47,664 nucleotides of DNA. It comes from Candidatus Sulfotelmatobacter sp. Its GTDB lineage: Bacteria; Acidobacteriota; Terriglobia; Terriglobales; Acidobacteriaceae. A model generated the notes under the pieces. It did no database searches, was not told where the DNA came from, and worked only from the letters and a program-made list of their open reading frames with translations. The first letter of the stretch is position 1. Each line of letters begins with the position of its first letter. The stretch covers positions 1 to 47,664 of the forward strand of contig JASHPL010000210.1 of assembly GCA_030038125.1 (NCBI GenBank), read 5' to 3'. Both the position numbers and the translations under genes were made by a program. Positions 1 through 9,764 of this stretch are shown piece by piece.

Positions 1-149
1 AGTACCCCGCCGTGAGGCGAGTCTAAGTCGAGCGGGAATCTCGGGTCAAATGCCGCCGCAGTATGCGCTTCACAGGAAATAGCTCAGCCGCCGGTTGGGA
101 ACGAATCGGTCCTCGTCCCTTGAAAGTCAGACTGGACGCGCAAACGGAG

Positions 150-2042
150 TTACAAGATTTCCCGCGTATCGCCGACGCGCTTGGTGACCCTTTCTCGATC
201 AAGATACTCGAGCAAAGGAATCGCGTATTTGCGGGTCACCCCCGTCAGCTCTTTGAATTGTGCCACATCGATTCGCGGCGACTTCGGTTTTTGGCCGGTT
301 ATGAGATTCCTTAGTTGCCCGAGCGTTCTGTGATGAAATACCAGTTCGTCCGAAATCTTAATCAATACCTTTTCCCGCAGTAGTAACGTAACAATTTTCT
401 GTGCTCGAATTTTGTCCACTTTCAGCCCCGCGAGTACATCGTGCAGTGCCGGAACTTTCAGTCCTGCCGAAGCAAATGCTTCTTCGATCTTCTTTTTCGA
501 CTCCGCCTCTTCATCTTTCATCACGACGCCACGGCCCGGGAGCCGCACCAGATCTCCCGCAATCTCTGCCTTCTTCTCCTGCGCGAGATTCTGTACCACC
601 GCTTGGCAAACAAAGGCGCTCATTCCGACCCGCTCACGCAATTCCTCCTTGCTGATACCTCCTGCCAGTGGATTCTTGCTGTGGAATTCTGCGAGCCCAG
701 CAATCGTTTCATGCTTCAACCCCTCCCAGGGCGAGACATTCAGAAACATGTCCCCAAGGCGCACGATCTGTCCGTCTTTCACCGGCTTTGCCAGTAGCGA
801 CTCGATAAGGCCTCTGGTCCAGCCCGTTTCTTTCACGAGATGAGTAACTTCGGCTCCATCGGTATTCCGCCGCTCGATGCGAAATTTCAGAATCGATTCG
901 CGATCGGATCCTCCCAGAATTTGCATGCTCTTTTTCGCCGGGGATGCCCGCCCAATCGGCGTCGAATCTAGGATCACTCCACCTCCAATCGTTACAACCG
1001 GCGAAAACTGACGGATGATGAATCGATCTCCGGGCAGCAACAACGTTGGTTCGGGCAATCGGATTCGCGCAAACTCTTCTTTGCCGGGAGAAAGTTGCTT
1101 CTCATCGTGCAGCACGATTTCTGCAACCGTTTCCATCGTCTGACAATGGAAATGCACGCGTGCACGGTTCTTCAATGCCCGCGGAGCGGAAGGCAGCAAC
1201 CGTAATTGCACATCGACCGAGCGTGTCGCGGCAAAGGTGCCGGTTGGCCCCAGCGTCATCCCTCGCGTGAGATCGTCTGTGCTCGCGCCGGCCAAATTCA
1301 ATGCCGTACGCTGCCCGGCGACTGCGGCTTCCGCCGCTTGCCCATGTACCTGCACGCCTCGCACTCGCACAATCTGCCCCGCCGGAAACACCTCCAGTTC
1401 CTGTTCCTTTTGAATAGTTCCGGAAATCAGGGTTCCGGTCACGACCGTTCCAAATCCCTTCATCGTGAACACGCGATCAATGGGCAGGCGCGCTGACGCG
1501 TTTGAATTGCGCGTTTCGACGGTTGCTGCCACCTGCAATATCTCCCGCTTCAAGTCATCGAGACCGGCTCCGCTCAACGAACTCACTGCCACAATCGGGT
1601 CGCCCTCCAGAAATGTTCCGCGAAGGAATTCTTCGATCTCCAGGCGAACGACCTCAAGGGTTTCCCGGTCCACAGTATCGGATTTCGTCAAAACCGTGAT
1701 CCCCCGCTTTACCCCGATCAACTGTAGGATATCGAAATGCTCGCGAGTTTGCGGTTTGATCGATTCGTCTGCCGCAATAACAAGTAACACCACATCGATT
1801 CCTCCCACGCCCGCCAGCATGTTGCGCACAAAGCGCTCGTGTCCCGGCACATCGACGAATCCGAGTCGAAGCACCTCACCATTCGTCCGCGGCAATTCCA
1901 TGTGCGCGAAACCAAGATCGATCGTGATGCCGCGCCGCTTTTCTTCTTGCAGCCGGTCGGCGTCGATCCCAGTCAGCGCCTTTACCAGCGCCGTTTTTCC
2001 GTGATCGATGTGCCCGGCCGTTCCGACGATGATCGATTTCAT
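150..2042 (-). CDS. selB: Selenocysteine-specific translation elongation factor SelB
   Basis: SelB is the GTPase that delivers Sec-tRNA(Sec) to UGA codons marked by a SECIS hairpin. The protein opens with the P-loop [11 protein letters not shown], followed by the G3 motif DVPGHERFV, an EF-Tu-like domain 2 ([18 protein letters not shown]) and a long C-terminal region of winged-helix character (about residues 370-630), as in full-length bacterial SelB. I chose the internal ATG at 2042 ([11 protein letters not shown]), because the family starts right at the P-loop. The track's ATG at 2099 would add 19 unmatched residues. The result is about 630 aa, a normal length. It is divergent from purL. No selA, selD, selC or obvious UGA-containing selenoprotein gene is visible in the window, so its partners must lie elsewhere. 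The function call is firm and the start is less so. Confidence 0.93.
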   Translation of the reverse strand: MKSIIVGTAGHIDHGKTALVKALTGIDADRLQEEKRRGITIDLGFAHMELPRTNGEVLRLGFVDVPGHERFVRNMLAGVGGIDVVLLVIAADESIKPQTREHFDILQLIGVKRGITVLTKSDTVDRETLEVVRLEIEEFLRGTFLEGDPIVAVSSLSGAGLDDLKREILQVAATVETRNSNASARLPIDRVFTMKGFGTVVTGTLISGTIQKEQELEVFPAGQIVRVRGVQVHGQAAEAAVAGQRTALNLAGASTDDLTRGMTLGPTGTFAATRSVDVQLRLLPSAPRALKNRARVHFHCQTMETVAEIVLHDEKQLSPGKEEFARIRLPEPTLLLPGDRFIIRQFSPVVTIGGGVILDSTPIGRASPAKKSMQILGGSDRESILKFRIERRNTDGAEVTHLVKETGWTRGLIESLLAKPVKDGQIVRLGDMFLNVSPWEGLKHETIAGLAEFHSKNPLAGGISKEELRERVGMSAFVCQAVVQNLAQEKKAEIAGDLVRLPGRGVVMKDEEAESKKKIEEAFASAGLKVPALHDVLAGLKVDKIRAQKIVTLLLREKVLIKISDELVFHHRTLGQLRNLITGQKPKSPRIDVAQFKELTGVTRKYAIPLLEYLDRERVTKRVGDTREIL

Positions 2043-2150
2043 GCCAACAGAATCGTAGCAGGGAAGTACATTCCATTCCGCAGTGATCGTTCCGATCATG
2101 GCCTTAGTCCCGTGACATCATCCCGAAGCCCCGCGCTTTCACCGGCTGGG

Positions 2151-2199
2151 CGAGGGATCTCGCGCGCAGAGCATGTATAGACGCGCCGGAGATCCTTCG
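2151..2199. repeat. Long imperfect hairpin between selB and purL
   Basis: The arms are CGAGGGATCTC (2151-2161) and GAGATCCTTCG (2189-2199), complementary with one G-T or mismatch position. They continue inward with GCGCG (2162-2166) against CGCGC (2182-2186) after a two-base bulge. The GAGATCCTTCGCTC arm resembles the short dispersed repeats common in acidobacterial intergenic DNA. It lies in the 280-bp divergent gap between selB and purL. It could be a repeat copy or a transcript structure upstream of purL. There is no T-tract, so it does not look like an intrinsic terminator. Confidence 0.5.
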
Positions 2200-2323
2200 C
2201 TCAGTTTGAAAACCGGTTATGGGCAGGATGGCGCGACTGAGAGTCAACCGAAACGAACATTTTGTCACTGCTTCATTCGGCTCTATCCTCGCACGCTTCG
2301 AAATGCGACAATAAGGCTTCCCC

Positions 2324-4678
2324 ATGGCCACCTCTTTGACTCCTGCCTTCTCTCCAGAGATCCTCCGGCAGCACTGCCTGACGGCTGATGAATACGAAAA
2401 AATAAAGCAGCTGCTTGGCGAACGCGAGCCCACGCCGACCGAACTCGGCATTTTCAGCGTGATGTGGAGCGAGCACTGCTCCTACAAATCGTCGCGTGTG
2501 CATCTCAAGCGCCTGCCCACGCGCAGCAAGCACGTTCTACAGGGACCGGGCGAAAATGCAGGCATCATTGACATCGGCGACGGTTGGGCTTGTGCCTTCA
2601 AGATCGAGTCGCACAATCACCCCTCGTTCATCGAGCCCTTCCAGGGCGCGACCACCGGCGTCGGCGGCATTCTGCGCGACATCTTTACCATGGGCGCTCG
2701 GCCAGTCGTGGTCATGGATTCACTGCGGTTTGGAGCTATTACAGGCCATGAAGTCGCGCACGTCCCCATCCAGGGGAGGGAGCAGGCGTCCGATGCTCCA
2801 CTGAGTCGAGCAGAACTTCATCGGAATCACTCCATTCTCGAAGGCGTGGTCAGCGGCATCGCTTCCTACGGCAACTGCTTTGGGGTTCCAAACCTGGGCG
2901 GCGAAACTAAATTCGAGCCATGCTACTCGGGCAATCCACTAGTAAACGCCTTCGCGCTGGGTCTGGTCCGAAAAAACGAAATTTTCTACGCACGCGCCGC
3001 AGGCGAAGGCAATCCAGTGATCTACGTCGGCGCGAAAACCGGGCGCGACGGCATTCACGGCGCCACCATGGCCAGCGAAGAGTTCAGCGAGGCTTCGGAA
3101 GCCAAGCGCCCCAACGTTCAGGTCGGCGATCCATTCCTCGAAAAGCTGCTGCTGGAAGCCTGTCTTGAGGCCATGCGGACCGGTGCCATTGTGGGCATTC
3201 AAGATATGGGCGCAGCCGGACTAACCTGTTCCACTTGTGAGATGGGCGGTCGCGGCCACGTCGGCATCGAAATCGAACTCGATCGCGTGCCGCAGCGCGA
3301 AACCGGCATGACGCCCTACGAAATCATGCTCAGCGAGTCGCAGGAGCGCATGTTGCTGGTTGCGCAAAAAGGCCGCGAGCACGAAGTGTTCGCCATTTTC
3401 GAAAAATGGGGACTCGACGCCGTCGAAATTGGCAAGGTCACGAACGACAACAAGCTGCGCGTCCGCGAGCACGGAAGGATCGTCGCCGAGATTCCAAATC
3501 CCGCACTGACTGACGACGCTCCACTCTATAAGCGGCCGCTGGCGCGCTGGGAACCCCCGGTCCCGCGCGAAAAACCAGACCACCTCCAACTCGGCCAAAG
3601 CAAGGACTTCAACACAACCCTGAAACATCTTCTCGCCAGCCCGAACATTTGCAGCAAGCACTGGGTCTGGCAGCAATATGATCACATGGTGCAGACCAAC
3701 ACGGTCGAAGCCCCCGGTGCCGGCGATGCCGGCGTCATTCGCATTAAGGGCTCATCCCGTGGTTTGGCTATGGCTCTCGACGGCAACGGGCGCTGGTGTT
3801 ATCTCGATCCGAAACTTGGTGCAATGCATGCCGTCGCTGAAGCTGCGCGCAAAGTCGCATGCTCAGGCGCAACTCCGATCGGGGCGACCAACTGCCTGAA
3901 CTTCGGCAATCCCGAAAAGCCCCACATCATGTGGCAGTTCTCGCAGACCATCGATGGGATGACGAAAGCTTGCGAGGAACTCGAGATCCCCATCACGGGC
4001 GGAAATGTCAGCTTCTATAACGAAACTCTCGGAGAAGGGATTTATCCCACGCCAGTGCTTGGCGTGGTTGGAGTTCTCGAAGACGTGCACAAGAGCGCCA
4101 AGATGCACTTTGCCGCTCCTGGTCGCACGATCGTGCTATTGCGCGCCTGCGAGCCGGGCGATATCACCGACGCAGAGAGTGAATTTGGCTCGTCGGAGTA
4201 CGCCAAAGAGATTTTCGGCACGTTCTGGGGTTATCCGCCGGAGTTGGATCTTGAAAAGGAAGCGGCTTTGCAGAAGACGATCACTGCGTTGGTTGCTGAA
4301 AAATTGATCGATTCGGCTCATGACTGTTCCGATGGCGGCTTGGCAGTCGCGTTGGCTGAGAAAGCGTTCCCGAAGGGAATCGGGGCACGCGTGAATCTCG
4401 CGTCTGGCGGGCTTCCCACAGAGTTCGTTCTCTTCGGCGAAGATGCTAGCCGGATCGTGGTCTCCTGCGACCCCGCGAATGTTTCCCGAATCAAACAAGT
4501 GTCCGAAAACAACGGAATCGCAGCGGAGTTGATCGGAGAGACGATCCCCGATCGGCTTGAGCTTTCGCTGGATAATCAGACCGTGATTTCAGCCTCGGTC
4601 GGCGACTTGCACGGCGCATACGAGAATGCGCTGGAATCGGGGCTGCGAACCGATCCGGAGCTGCTGGGAGCGGTTTGA
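2324..4678 (+). CDS. purL: Phosphoribosylformylglycinamidine synthase subunit PurL (small type)
   Basis: PurL catalyses the ATP-dependent conversion of FGAR to FGAM in purine synthesis. At 784 aa it is the small PurL type, which needs separate PurQ (glutaminase) and PurS subunits; neither is in this window. Recognisable stretches are [18 protein letters not shown] near the N-terminus, then [20 protein letters not shown] and [14 protein letters not shown] in the first half. The second AIRS-like half has [30 protein letters not shown] and [14 protein letters not shown]. The ATG at 2324 follows a weak TAAGG Shine-Dalgarno sequence. It lies 107 bp upstream of purF in the same direction, so the two form a purine pair. 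Slightly longer than the usual 730-750 aa, otherwise ordinary. Confidence 0.97.
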   Translation: MATSLTPAFSPEILRQHCLTADEYEKIKQLLGEREPTPTELGIFSVMWSEHCSYKSSRVHLKRLPTRSKHVLQGPGENAGIIDIGDGWACAFKIESHNHPSFIEPFQGATTGVGGILRDIFTMGARPVVVMDSLRFGAITGHEVAHVPIQGREQASDAPLSRAELHRNHSILEGVVSGIASYGNCFGVPNLGGETKFEPCYSGNPLVNAFALGLVRKNEIFYARAAGEGNPVIYVGAKTGRDGIHGATMASEEFSEASEAKRPNVQVGDPFLEKLLLEACLEAMRTGAIVGIQDMGAAGLTCSTCEMGGRGHVGIEIELDRVPQRETGMTPYEIMLSESQERMLLVAQKGREHEVFAIFEKWGLDAVEIGKVTNDNKLRVREHGRIVAEIPNPALTDDAPLYKRPLARWEPPVPREKPDHLQLGQSKDFNTTLKHLLASPNICSKHWVWQQYDHMVQTNTVEAPGAGDAGVIRIKGSSRGLAMALDGNGRWCYLDPKLGAMHAVAEAARKVACSGATPIGATNCLNFGNPEKPHIMWQFSQTIDGMTKACEELEIPITGGNVSFYNETLGEGIYPTPVLGVVGVLEDVHKSAKMHFAAPGRTIVLLRACEPGDITDAESEFGSSEYAKEIFGTFWGYPPELDLEKEAALQKTITALVAEKLIDSAHDCSDGGLAVALAEKAFPKGIGARVNLASGGLPTEFVLFGEDASRIVVSCDPANVSRIKQVSENNGIAAELIGETIPDRLELSLDNQTVISASVGDLHGAYENALESGLRTDPELLGAV

Positions 4679-4785
4679 GACCGTCGAGGATAACCGTGAC
4701 AGCCGAGGCCAGTTGTCCGAACGCGGTTTTTTGGTGTGAGCTAGAGGTGAGAGCTGGAACCTAAGAGCTAAAGGCCAATTGCTAA

Positions 4786-6213
4786 ATGCGGATCCCCGAC
4801 AAATTTCACGATGAATGCGGTGTAGTCGCCATCTTTGCTCATCCAGAAGCCGAGAAACTCGCCTATCTTGGCTTGCATGCCTTGCAGCATCGTGGCCAGG
4901 AATCTGCGGGGATCGTCAGTTCCGAGGGCCTGAGCCTGCACCAGCACAAGGCCATGGGCCTTGTCGCCGACATCTTCACCGAAGACGTGCTCACCTCCCT
5001 GCGCGGCTCCGTCGCCATCGGGCACACCCGTTACTCCACCGCCGGAGACTCGGCGCTGTTAAACGCGCAGCCCATTCTCGTGCAATCGAACAAAGGCGCA
5101 ATCGCACTTGCTCACAACGGGAACCTGGTCAACGCCCAGCATATTCGCCAGCGCCTCGAAAGCCAGGGCTCGATTTTTCAAACGAATAGCGATACCGAGG
5201 TCATTGTTCACCTCATCGCGCTCTCCCGTGAGCACACACTTCCGGATGCAATTGCCGACGCTTTGCGGCGTGTAGAAGGAGCATTTTCACTCGTGATGAT
5301 GAGTGCCGATCGCATCTTTGCCGTTCGCGATCCACGCGGGTTTCGCCCACTCGCCATGGGCCGCATTCCCGCGTCCGGCAGGCACTCGCGCGACACCATC
5401 GTGTTCGCCTCTGAAACCTGTGCCTTCGATCTGATTGGCGCCGAATACGATCGCGAGGTCAAGCCCGGAGAACTCATCATCGTCGGACCCGATGAGATCG
5501 AGTCGCGTTTTTACTCGACCAGTGCCCAGCCTTCCAGTTGCATCTTCGAACACGTGTACTTCTCGCGTCCGGATAGCATAGTCTTTGGTCGAGCGGTGCA
5601 AACCAGCCGCGAAAACCTAGGACGCCAGCTCGCCAAGGAATCTCCCGTGGAAGCCGATCTGGTGGTTCCCGTGCCCGATTCCGGTGTTACCGCCGCGGTG
5701 GGATACGCCGCCGAAAGCGGCATTCCTTTTCGCTTCGGCCTCATCCGCAACCATTACGTCGGGCGCACGTTCATCGAGCCGCGCCAGAGTGTGCGCGATT
5801 TTGGCGTCAAGCTGAAGCTGAATCCGGTTCGTTCTTTGCTTGAGGGAAAACGCGTCGTGCTGATCGATGACTCCATCGTTCGCGGCACCACCAGCCGCAA
5901 GATCGTCCGCATGATCCGCAATGCCGGCGCGCGCGAGGTGCACATGCGCATCTCTTGCCCGCCGACGATTTCTTCCTGCTATTACGGCGTCGACACGCCC
6001 TCCAGGAACCAGCTGATCGCCGCCAACAAATCTGTCGATGAGATCCGGGATTACATCGGCGCCGACTCGCTCGCCTATCTCTCGCTCGAAGGGCTGCGGA
6101 AGGCCTGCGGTGAGGGCGAACACACTTCCTATTGTTCGGCCTGCTACACGGGAAACTATCCCACCGACATCATCGACGTCGAAGAGATTCTTCCAGCCGC
6201 CATTCGGCGCTGA
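4786..6213 (+). CDS. purF: Amidophosphoribosyltransferase (glutamine PRPP amidotransferase)
   Basis: PurF makes 5-phosphoribosylamine from PRPP and glutamine, the first committed step of purine synthesis. Cys11 (FHDECGVVAIF) is the N-terminal nucleophile exposed after removal of a ten-residue propeptide. The glutaminase domain follows (GHTRYSTAG, LAHNGNLVN, FQTNSDTEV). The PRPP-binding loop of the transferase domain is VVLIDDSIVRGTTS. Cys252, one of Cys391/Cys398, and the pair Cys450/Cys453 (YCSACYTG) match the [4Fe-4S] ligands of the Bacillus subtilis-type enzyme, so this is the iron-sulfur, propeptide-processed class rather than the E. coli class. 475 aa, full length. Confidence 0.97.
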   Translation: MRIPDKFHDECGVVAIFAHPEAEKLAYLGLHALQHRGQESAGIVSSEGLSLHQHKAMGLVADIFTEDVLTSLRGSVAIGHTRYSTAGDSALLNAQPILVQSNKGAIALAHNGNLVNAQHIRQRLESQGSIFQTNSDTEVIVHLIALSREHTLPDAIADALRRVEGAFSLVMMSADRIFAVRDPRGFRPLAMGRIPASGRHSRDTIVFASETCAFDLIGAEYDREVKPGELIIVGPDEIESRFYSTSAQPSSCIFEHVYFSRPDSIVFGRAVQTSRENLGRQLAKESPVEADLVVPVPDSGVTAAVGYAAESGIPFRFGLIRNHYVGRTFIEPRQSVRDFGVKLKLNPVRSLLEGKRVVLIDDSIVRGTTSRKIVRMIRNAGAREVHMRISCPPTISSCYYGVDTPSRNQLIAANKSVDEIRDYIGADSLAYLSLEGLRKACGEGEHTSYCSACYTGNYPTDIIDVEEILPAAIRR

Positions 6214-6221
6214 CTAAATGC

Positions 6222-6290
6222 TGTCACCCCGAGCGAAGTCAAACGAATCGAATCGTTTTAGGCAGTCGAGGGACCTCCTGTTTTAGCGCT
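6222..6290. repeat. Dispersed GTCACCCCGAGCGAAGTC-type intergenic repeat
   Basis: The convergent gap between purF and prmC contains GTCACCCCGAGCGAAGTC (6223-6240) and, after an AT-rich spacer, AGTCGAGGGACCTCCTG (6264-6280). It has the same character as the repeat after rsmB (GTCATTCCGAACGCAGCGAGG). Such GTCATYCCGAGCG...GAGGGA sequences are familiar as dispersed repeats in acidobacterial genomes. No gene is visible in the gap. Confidence 0.55.
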
Positions 6291-6306
6291 TCGACCACAA
6301 AGAACT

Positions 6307-7176
6307 TCAACTTCGAGGCTTGCGCGCTCGCACTACCCGCGGAATTGATTGCAGATCGGGTATGAGTTTGACCTCTTCCCAGCCGTGGAGCAGGCTCGCC
6401 ACTCTCTCGGCGATCGTTCCACTGATTTCCATAACCAGCCATCCCCCCGGACGAAGAGCCTTTCGCGCTTCCGGAATTAGTCGTGCAATCACCTGGGTAC
6501 CGATGGGGCCTGCAAAGACCGCCTCCCGCGGCTCGAATCTCCGCACCTCCAACTGGACTTGGTCCTCCTCCGACTCCCCGACGTACGGAGGATTCGAAAC
6601 CACGAAGTCGAGGTCGGATCTCAGCCCCTGCAGCAGGTCGCTTTGATGAAACTGGACCCTGCTCCCGAGTCCGAGTCGGGCGGCATTTGCCTGCGCAATT
6701 TCCAGCGCGTCTGCCGAAATATCAGTCGCATATACTTCCGCCTCCGGCAGTTCCTTAGCTAACGCGAGAGCGATGCAGCCCGAGCCTGTCCCGACATCGA
6801 CAATCTTCGTCGCGTGGGGCGCGCACTCTTGCCCGCCGGTTTCGCTCGAACGACTCAAGCTGAGCACGGTCTCGATCACATGCTCCGTCTCCGGTCGAGG
6901 GATCAGCACCGCTGGGCTAACGATCAAGTCCATACCCCAAAATTCCTGATGTCCTGTGATGTACTGCGCCGGCACCCCGTGAGCACGTTCAGCAACCGCC
7001 GCTTCATAGCGAGCCTGCTCATCTGCGGTCAGCTCTCGTTCCGAATGCGCGTACAGATAGGCGCGATCGCAATCGAGCGTGAACCTGAGCAATAATTCCG
7101 CGTTCATCCGCGGAGACGGGACCTTCTGATCTGTCAGATGGTTCACGGCAGAATTTAGGGCCGCTCTCAATAGCAC
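6307..7176 (-). CDS. prmC: Peptide chain release factor N5-glutamine methyltransferase
   Basis: PrmC methylates the glutamine of the GGQ motif of release factors using SAM. The C-terminal Rossmann methyltransferase domain has motif I VDVGTGSGCIALALA and the substrate-binding motif VSNPPYVGE. The N-terminal helical release-factor-binding domain has the GVPAQYITGHQEFWG and LIPRPETE segments. It lies immediately downstream of its substrate gene prfA on the same strand (138-bp gap), the classic arrangement. The start is GTG at 7176 with no clear Shine-Dalgarno; a TTG two codons later is equally possible. 289 aa, normal length. Confidence 0.95.
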   Translation of the reverse strand: MLLRAALNSAVNHLTDQKVPSPRMNAELLLRFTLDCDRAYLYAHSERELTADEQARYEAAVAERAHGVPAQYITGHQEFWGMDLIVSPAVLIPRPETEHVIETVLSLSRSSETGGQECAPHATKIVDVGTGSGCIALALAKELPEAEVYATDISADALEIAQANAARLGLGSRVQFHQSDLLQGLRSDLDFVVSNPPYVGESEEDQVQLEVRRFEPREAVFAGPIGTQVIARLIPEARKALRPGGWLVMEISGTIAERVASLLHGWEEVKLIPDLQSIPRVVRARKPRS

Positions 7177-7314
7177 GCAGCTATTTCAACACGGAAGACA
7201 GACACGTGCGAACTTGGTTAGTCGGATGGAAGGGCGGAACACCACCCGCCAGCGCGCGTAGCTCCGCGCCCGACAGAGCCGGCATATGAGGGTCTGAAAG
7301 CACAAACGTATCGC

Positions 7315-8394
7315 TTACACCACCCCGGCCGCTTCTTGTTTCAGTTTTTCCGCCTGATAGTATGTGACCAGCGCCTCAATCAGCGGCTGCAGCTTGCCGT
7401 CCATGACTGAATCGAGCTGGTGAATCGTAAACCCGATGCGATGATCGGTGAGGCGGTTTTGCGGGAAGTTGTAGGTTCGGATTTTCTCGCTCCGATCCCC
7501 CGATTTCACCATCGCTCTGCGTTCCTTCGCTAGAGCTTCCTGCTGCTTTTCCATTTCGATCTCATACAACCGCGCCCGCAGCACGCGCATGCCTTTCTCT
7601 CGATTCTTGATCTGTGATTTCTCATCCTGGCAACTGACAACCGTGTTGGTGGGAATGTGCGTAATGCGCACCGCGGAATAAGTCGTATTCACGGATTGTC
7701 CGCCGGGCCCCGATGAGCAGAATGTGTCGATCCGCAGATCTTTGGGCTCGATCTTGATATCCACATCTTCCGCTTCCGGCAGTACTGCGACGGTCACCGC
7801 CGACGTGTGCACTCGTCCCTGCTGCTCCGTCTCCGGGACGCGCTGGACCCGGTGCACTCCACTTTCATATTTCAACTGCGAGTAAACCCGGCTTCCTTCA
7901 ATGATGGCGATCACTTCTTTGAGTCCGCCCACCGATGATTCCGAAGTCGATAAAACTTCGACCTTCCAGCGCTGACTCTCGGCATACCGCGTGTACATGC
8001 GGAAGATTTCTGCTGCAAACAGCGTGGCCTCGTCTCCACCGGTTCCGGCGCGAATTTCCAGAATCACATTTTTCTCGTCATTCGGATCCTTGGGCAGCAG
8101 CAGAACTTTCAACTCCTCCTCGACTGCCGAAAGCCGGCCCTCCAATTTGTCCAATTCTTCCTGCGCGTACGCCCGCATCTCGGGATCGCGTTCTTCGGCA
8201 AGCATGCTCTTGCTGTCCGCAATCCCCTTCTTCAGGTCCTTGTACTCGCGATACTTCTCTACCACCGCCGTAATCTCGCTGTGGGCTTTGGCAGTCTTCT
8301 GGTACTTCGCCGAATCGCTGATCACCTCCGGCGACGCCAGCGCCTGCGTCAACTCTTCGTAGCGGGCTTCGATTTGGTCAAGTCGTTCAAACAT
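7315..8394 (-). CDS. prfA: Peptide chain release factor 1
   Basis: RF1 terminates translation at UAA and UAG. The 359-aa protein has the N-terminal coiled-coil domain, the anticodon-like tripeptide in [14 protein letters not shown] (PET here, where E. coli RF1 has PAT; the RF2 SPF is absent), and the catalytic GGQ at residues 231-233 ([10 protein letters not shown]). The C-terminal part carries [16 protein letters not shown]. It is preceded by the DUF1385 gene and followed by prmC on the same strand, a gene order conserved in several bacterial phyla. The ATG at 8394 gives the family start [15 protein letters not shown]. Confidence 0.97.
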   Translation of the reverse strand: MFERLDQIEARYEELTQALASPEVISDSAKYQKTAKAHSEITAVVEKYREYKDLKKGIADSKSMLAEERDPEMRAYAQEELDKLEGRLSAVEEELKVLLLPKDPNDEKNVILEIRAGTGGDEATLFAAEIFRMYTRYAESQRWKVEVLSTSESSVGGLKEVIAIIEGSRVYSQLKYESGVHRVQRVPETEQQGRVHTSAVTVAVLPEAEDVDIKIEPKDLRIDTFCSSGPGGQSVNTTYSAVRITHIPTNTVVSCQDEKSQIKNREKGMRVLRARLYEIEMEKQQEALAKERRAMVKSGDRSEKIRTYNFPQNRLTDHRIGFTIHQLDSVMDGKLQPLIEALVTYYQAEKLKQEAAGVV

Positions 8395-8565
8395 GGGTAA
8401 ACCGGTTGTCCGTTGTCAGGTCTGAGTTACTAGTCTCGGACTCCATGTGCCTTTCCAGCGGATCCACAGATAGCCGCACTGAATCTGTCGATGCTGCCAT
8501 TATGCTATGCAATCTTGTTGAGAGTCGAGAACTGGGAATTGAAACCTTTTGCGCGGTGGGAACTG

Positions 8566-9615
8566 CTACGCAATCACCAACTCTCCCCCTCGCGTTTTCT
8601 CAAGTGCCATCGCGTGCTCCAGCGCCACAATGGCGCATTCGGCCTGCGCATCGGAGGGAGGCTGCGTTGTGATCCGTTGCAGCCAAAGTCCCGGAGCGGT
8701 CATCATCGCGAACAACGATCCGCGATGCTTGGCGGCGAAACGAATGATCTCGTAAGAAACTCCGGCGATCACCGGCAGCAGGACAATTCGCGACGCAAAC
8801 CGCGCCCAAAAACCTGAGAACGGGATCAGCATGTAAAACGCAATCGAAATCAGCATTACGGTCATGAGAAAGCTGGTCCCGCATCGCGGATGAAAGGTCG
8901 AATACTTCTGCACCGCCCCGGTCGTAAGCGGATCACCGTTCTCGAAGGCAAATACCGTCTTATGCTCTGCGCCGTGATATTCATAGACGCGCCGAATATC
9001 CTTCCACAGCGACACTCCCCAAATAAACAACAGAAACAATCCCAGCCGGATCGCGCCGTCCACTAAATTGAAGACGATCTGACCGCCAAGCGCCGGATCG
9101 ACGCGCTTCAGTTCCGTCGCTGCCAACAGGGGGATGTACTTGTACATGAAAATGAAGAATGCCAGCGAGATCACCAGGTTTACCGCTGCCATCCAGTTGC
9201 TCAGTTTGGCGGCTTTCCGCCGACTCTCAGAACGCGCACTCGGCTGCTCGGGCGAAATTTCATCCTTCCCCGTAGCGCCGGGTGCGTCGGTTTCCATCAC
9301 GCTTTCGACCGCAACATTCGCTGAAAATCGCAGCGCCTGATATCCCAGCTTCATCGCGTACCCGAGCGTCATCACTCCGCGCACGATCGGCCACGCCATC
9401 CACTCATGCTTGTCTGACGGCCGCTCCAGCGGTTCGCTCATGGTCGCCATTTCACCCGTTGGCTTGCGGCAGGCGATTGCCCACGCGTGCGGAGAGCGCA
9501 TCATCACGCCTTCCAGCACAGCCTGCCCGCCAACGAGCGTTTCCTCGCCACTTTCCAGCGCCGGCAAAAGCTGCACGGCTGCCAGAAACTTCACGTAATT
9601 TCGCCAAAAACGCAT
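8566..9615 (-). CDS. DUF1385 (YqhQ-like) membrane protein
   Basis: This is a member of the DUF1385 family (YqhQ of Bacillus), sometimes annotated as a predicted metal-dependent enzyme; its biochemical role is not established. Family hallmarks are VGGQAVLEGVMMRSP near the N-terminus and YHGAEHKTVFAFENG in the middle, then FHPRCGTSFL. There are about four hydrophobic segments (VNLVISLAFFIFMYKY, LGLFLLFIWGVSLW, FLMTVMLISIAFYMLIPF, IVLLPVIAGVSYEIIRFA). I prefer the ATG at 9615 (MRFWRNYVKFL) over the track's 9705, because homology begins just after it and an AAGGA lies upstream. It is followed by prfA and prmC, and this linkage recurs in other phyla. Confidence 0.85.
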   Translation of the reverse strand: MRFWRNYVKFLAAVQLLPALESGEETLVGGQAVLEGVMMRSPHAWAIACRKPTGEMATMSEPLERPSDKHEWMAWPIVRGVMTLGYAMKLGYQALRFSANVAVESVMETDAPGATGKDEISPEQPSARSESRRKAAKLSNWMAAVNLVISLAFFIFMYKYIPLLAATELKRVDPALGGQIVFNLVDGAIRLGLFLLFIWGVSLWKDIRRVYEYHGAEHKTVFAFENGDPLTTGAVQKYSTFHPRCGTSFLMTVMLISIAFYMLIPFSGFWARFASRIVLLPVIAGVSYEIIRFAAKHRGSLFAMMTAPGLWLQRITTQPPSDAQAECAIVALEHAMALEKTRGGELVIA

Positions 9616-9764
9616 GTTTGTTAGTTGATCCTTGCGGGGGACAAGAAGCAACGAATAGGGTATCACACCAGTGACCGAGTCATTAACCCTTTGGAACGGC
9701 TCCAACGGTCAGCCGATAGCAAAGTACAATTTTTGCCGTAGCACGATCGACGGCGTCGACTTTC

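Noticed and set aside
4679-4735. Terminator between purL and purF ending in GCGGTTTTTT
   Set aside because: Only a five-base stem (AACCG/CGGTT) with a long loop can be drawn; too weak to call.
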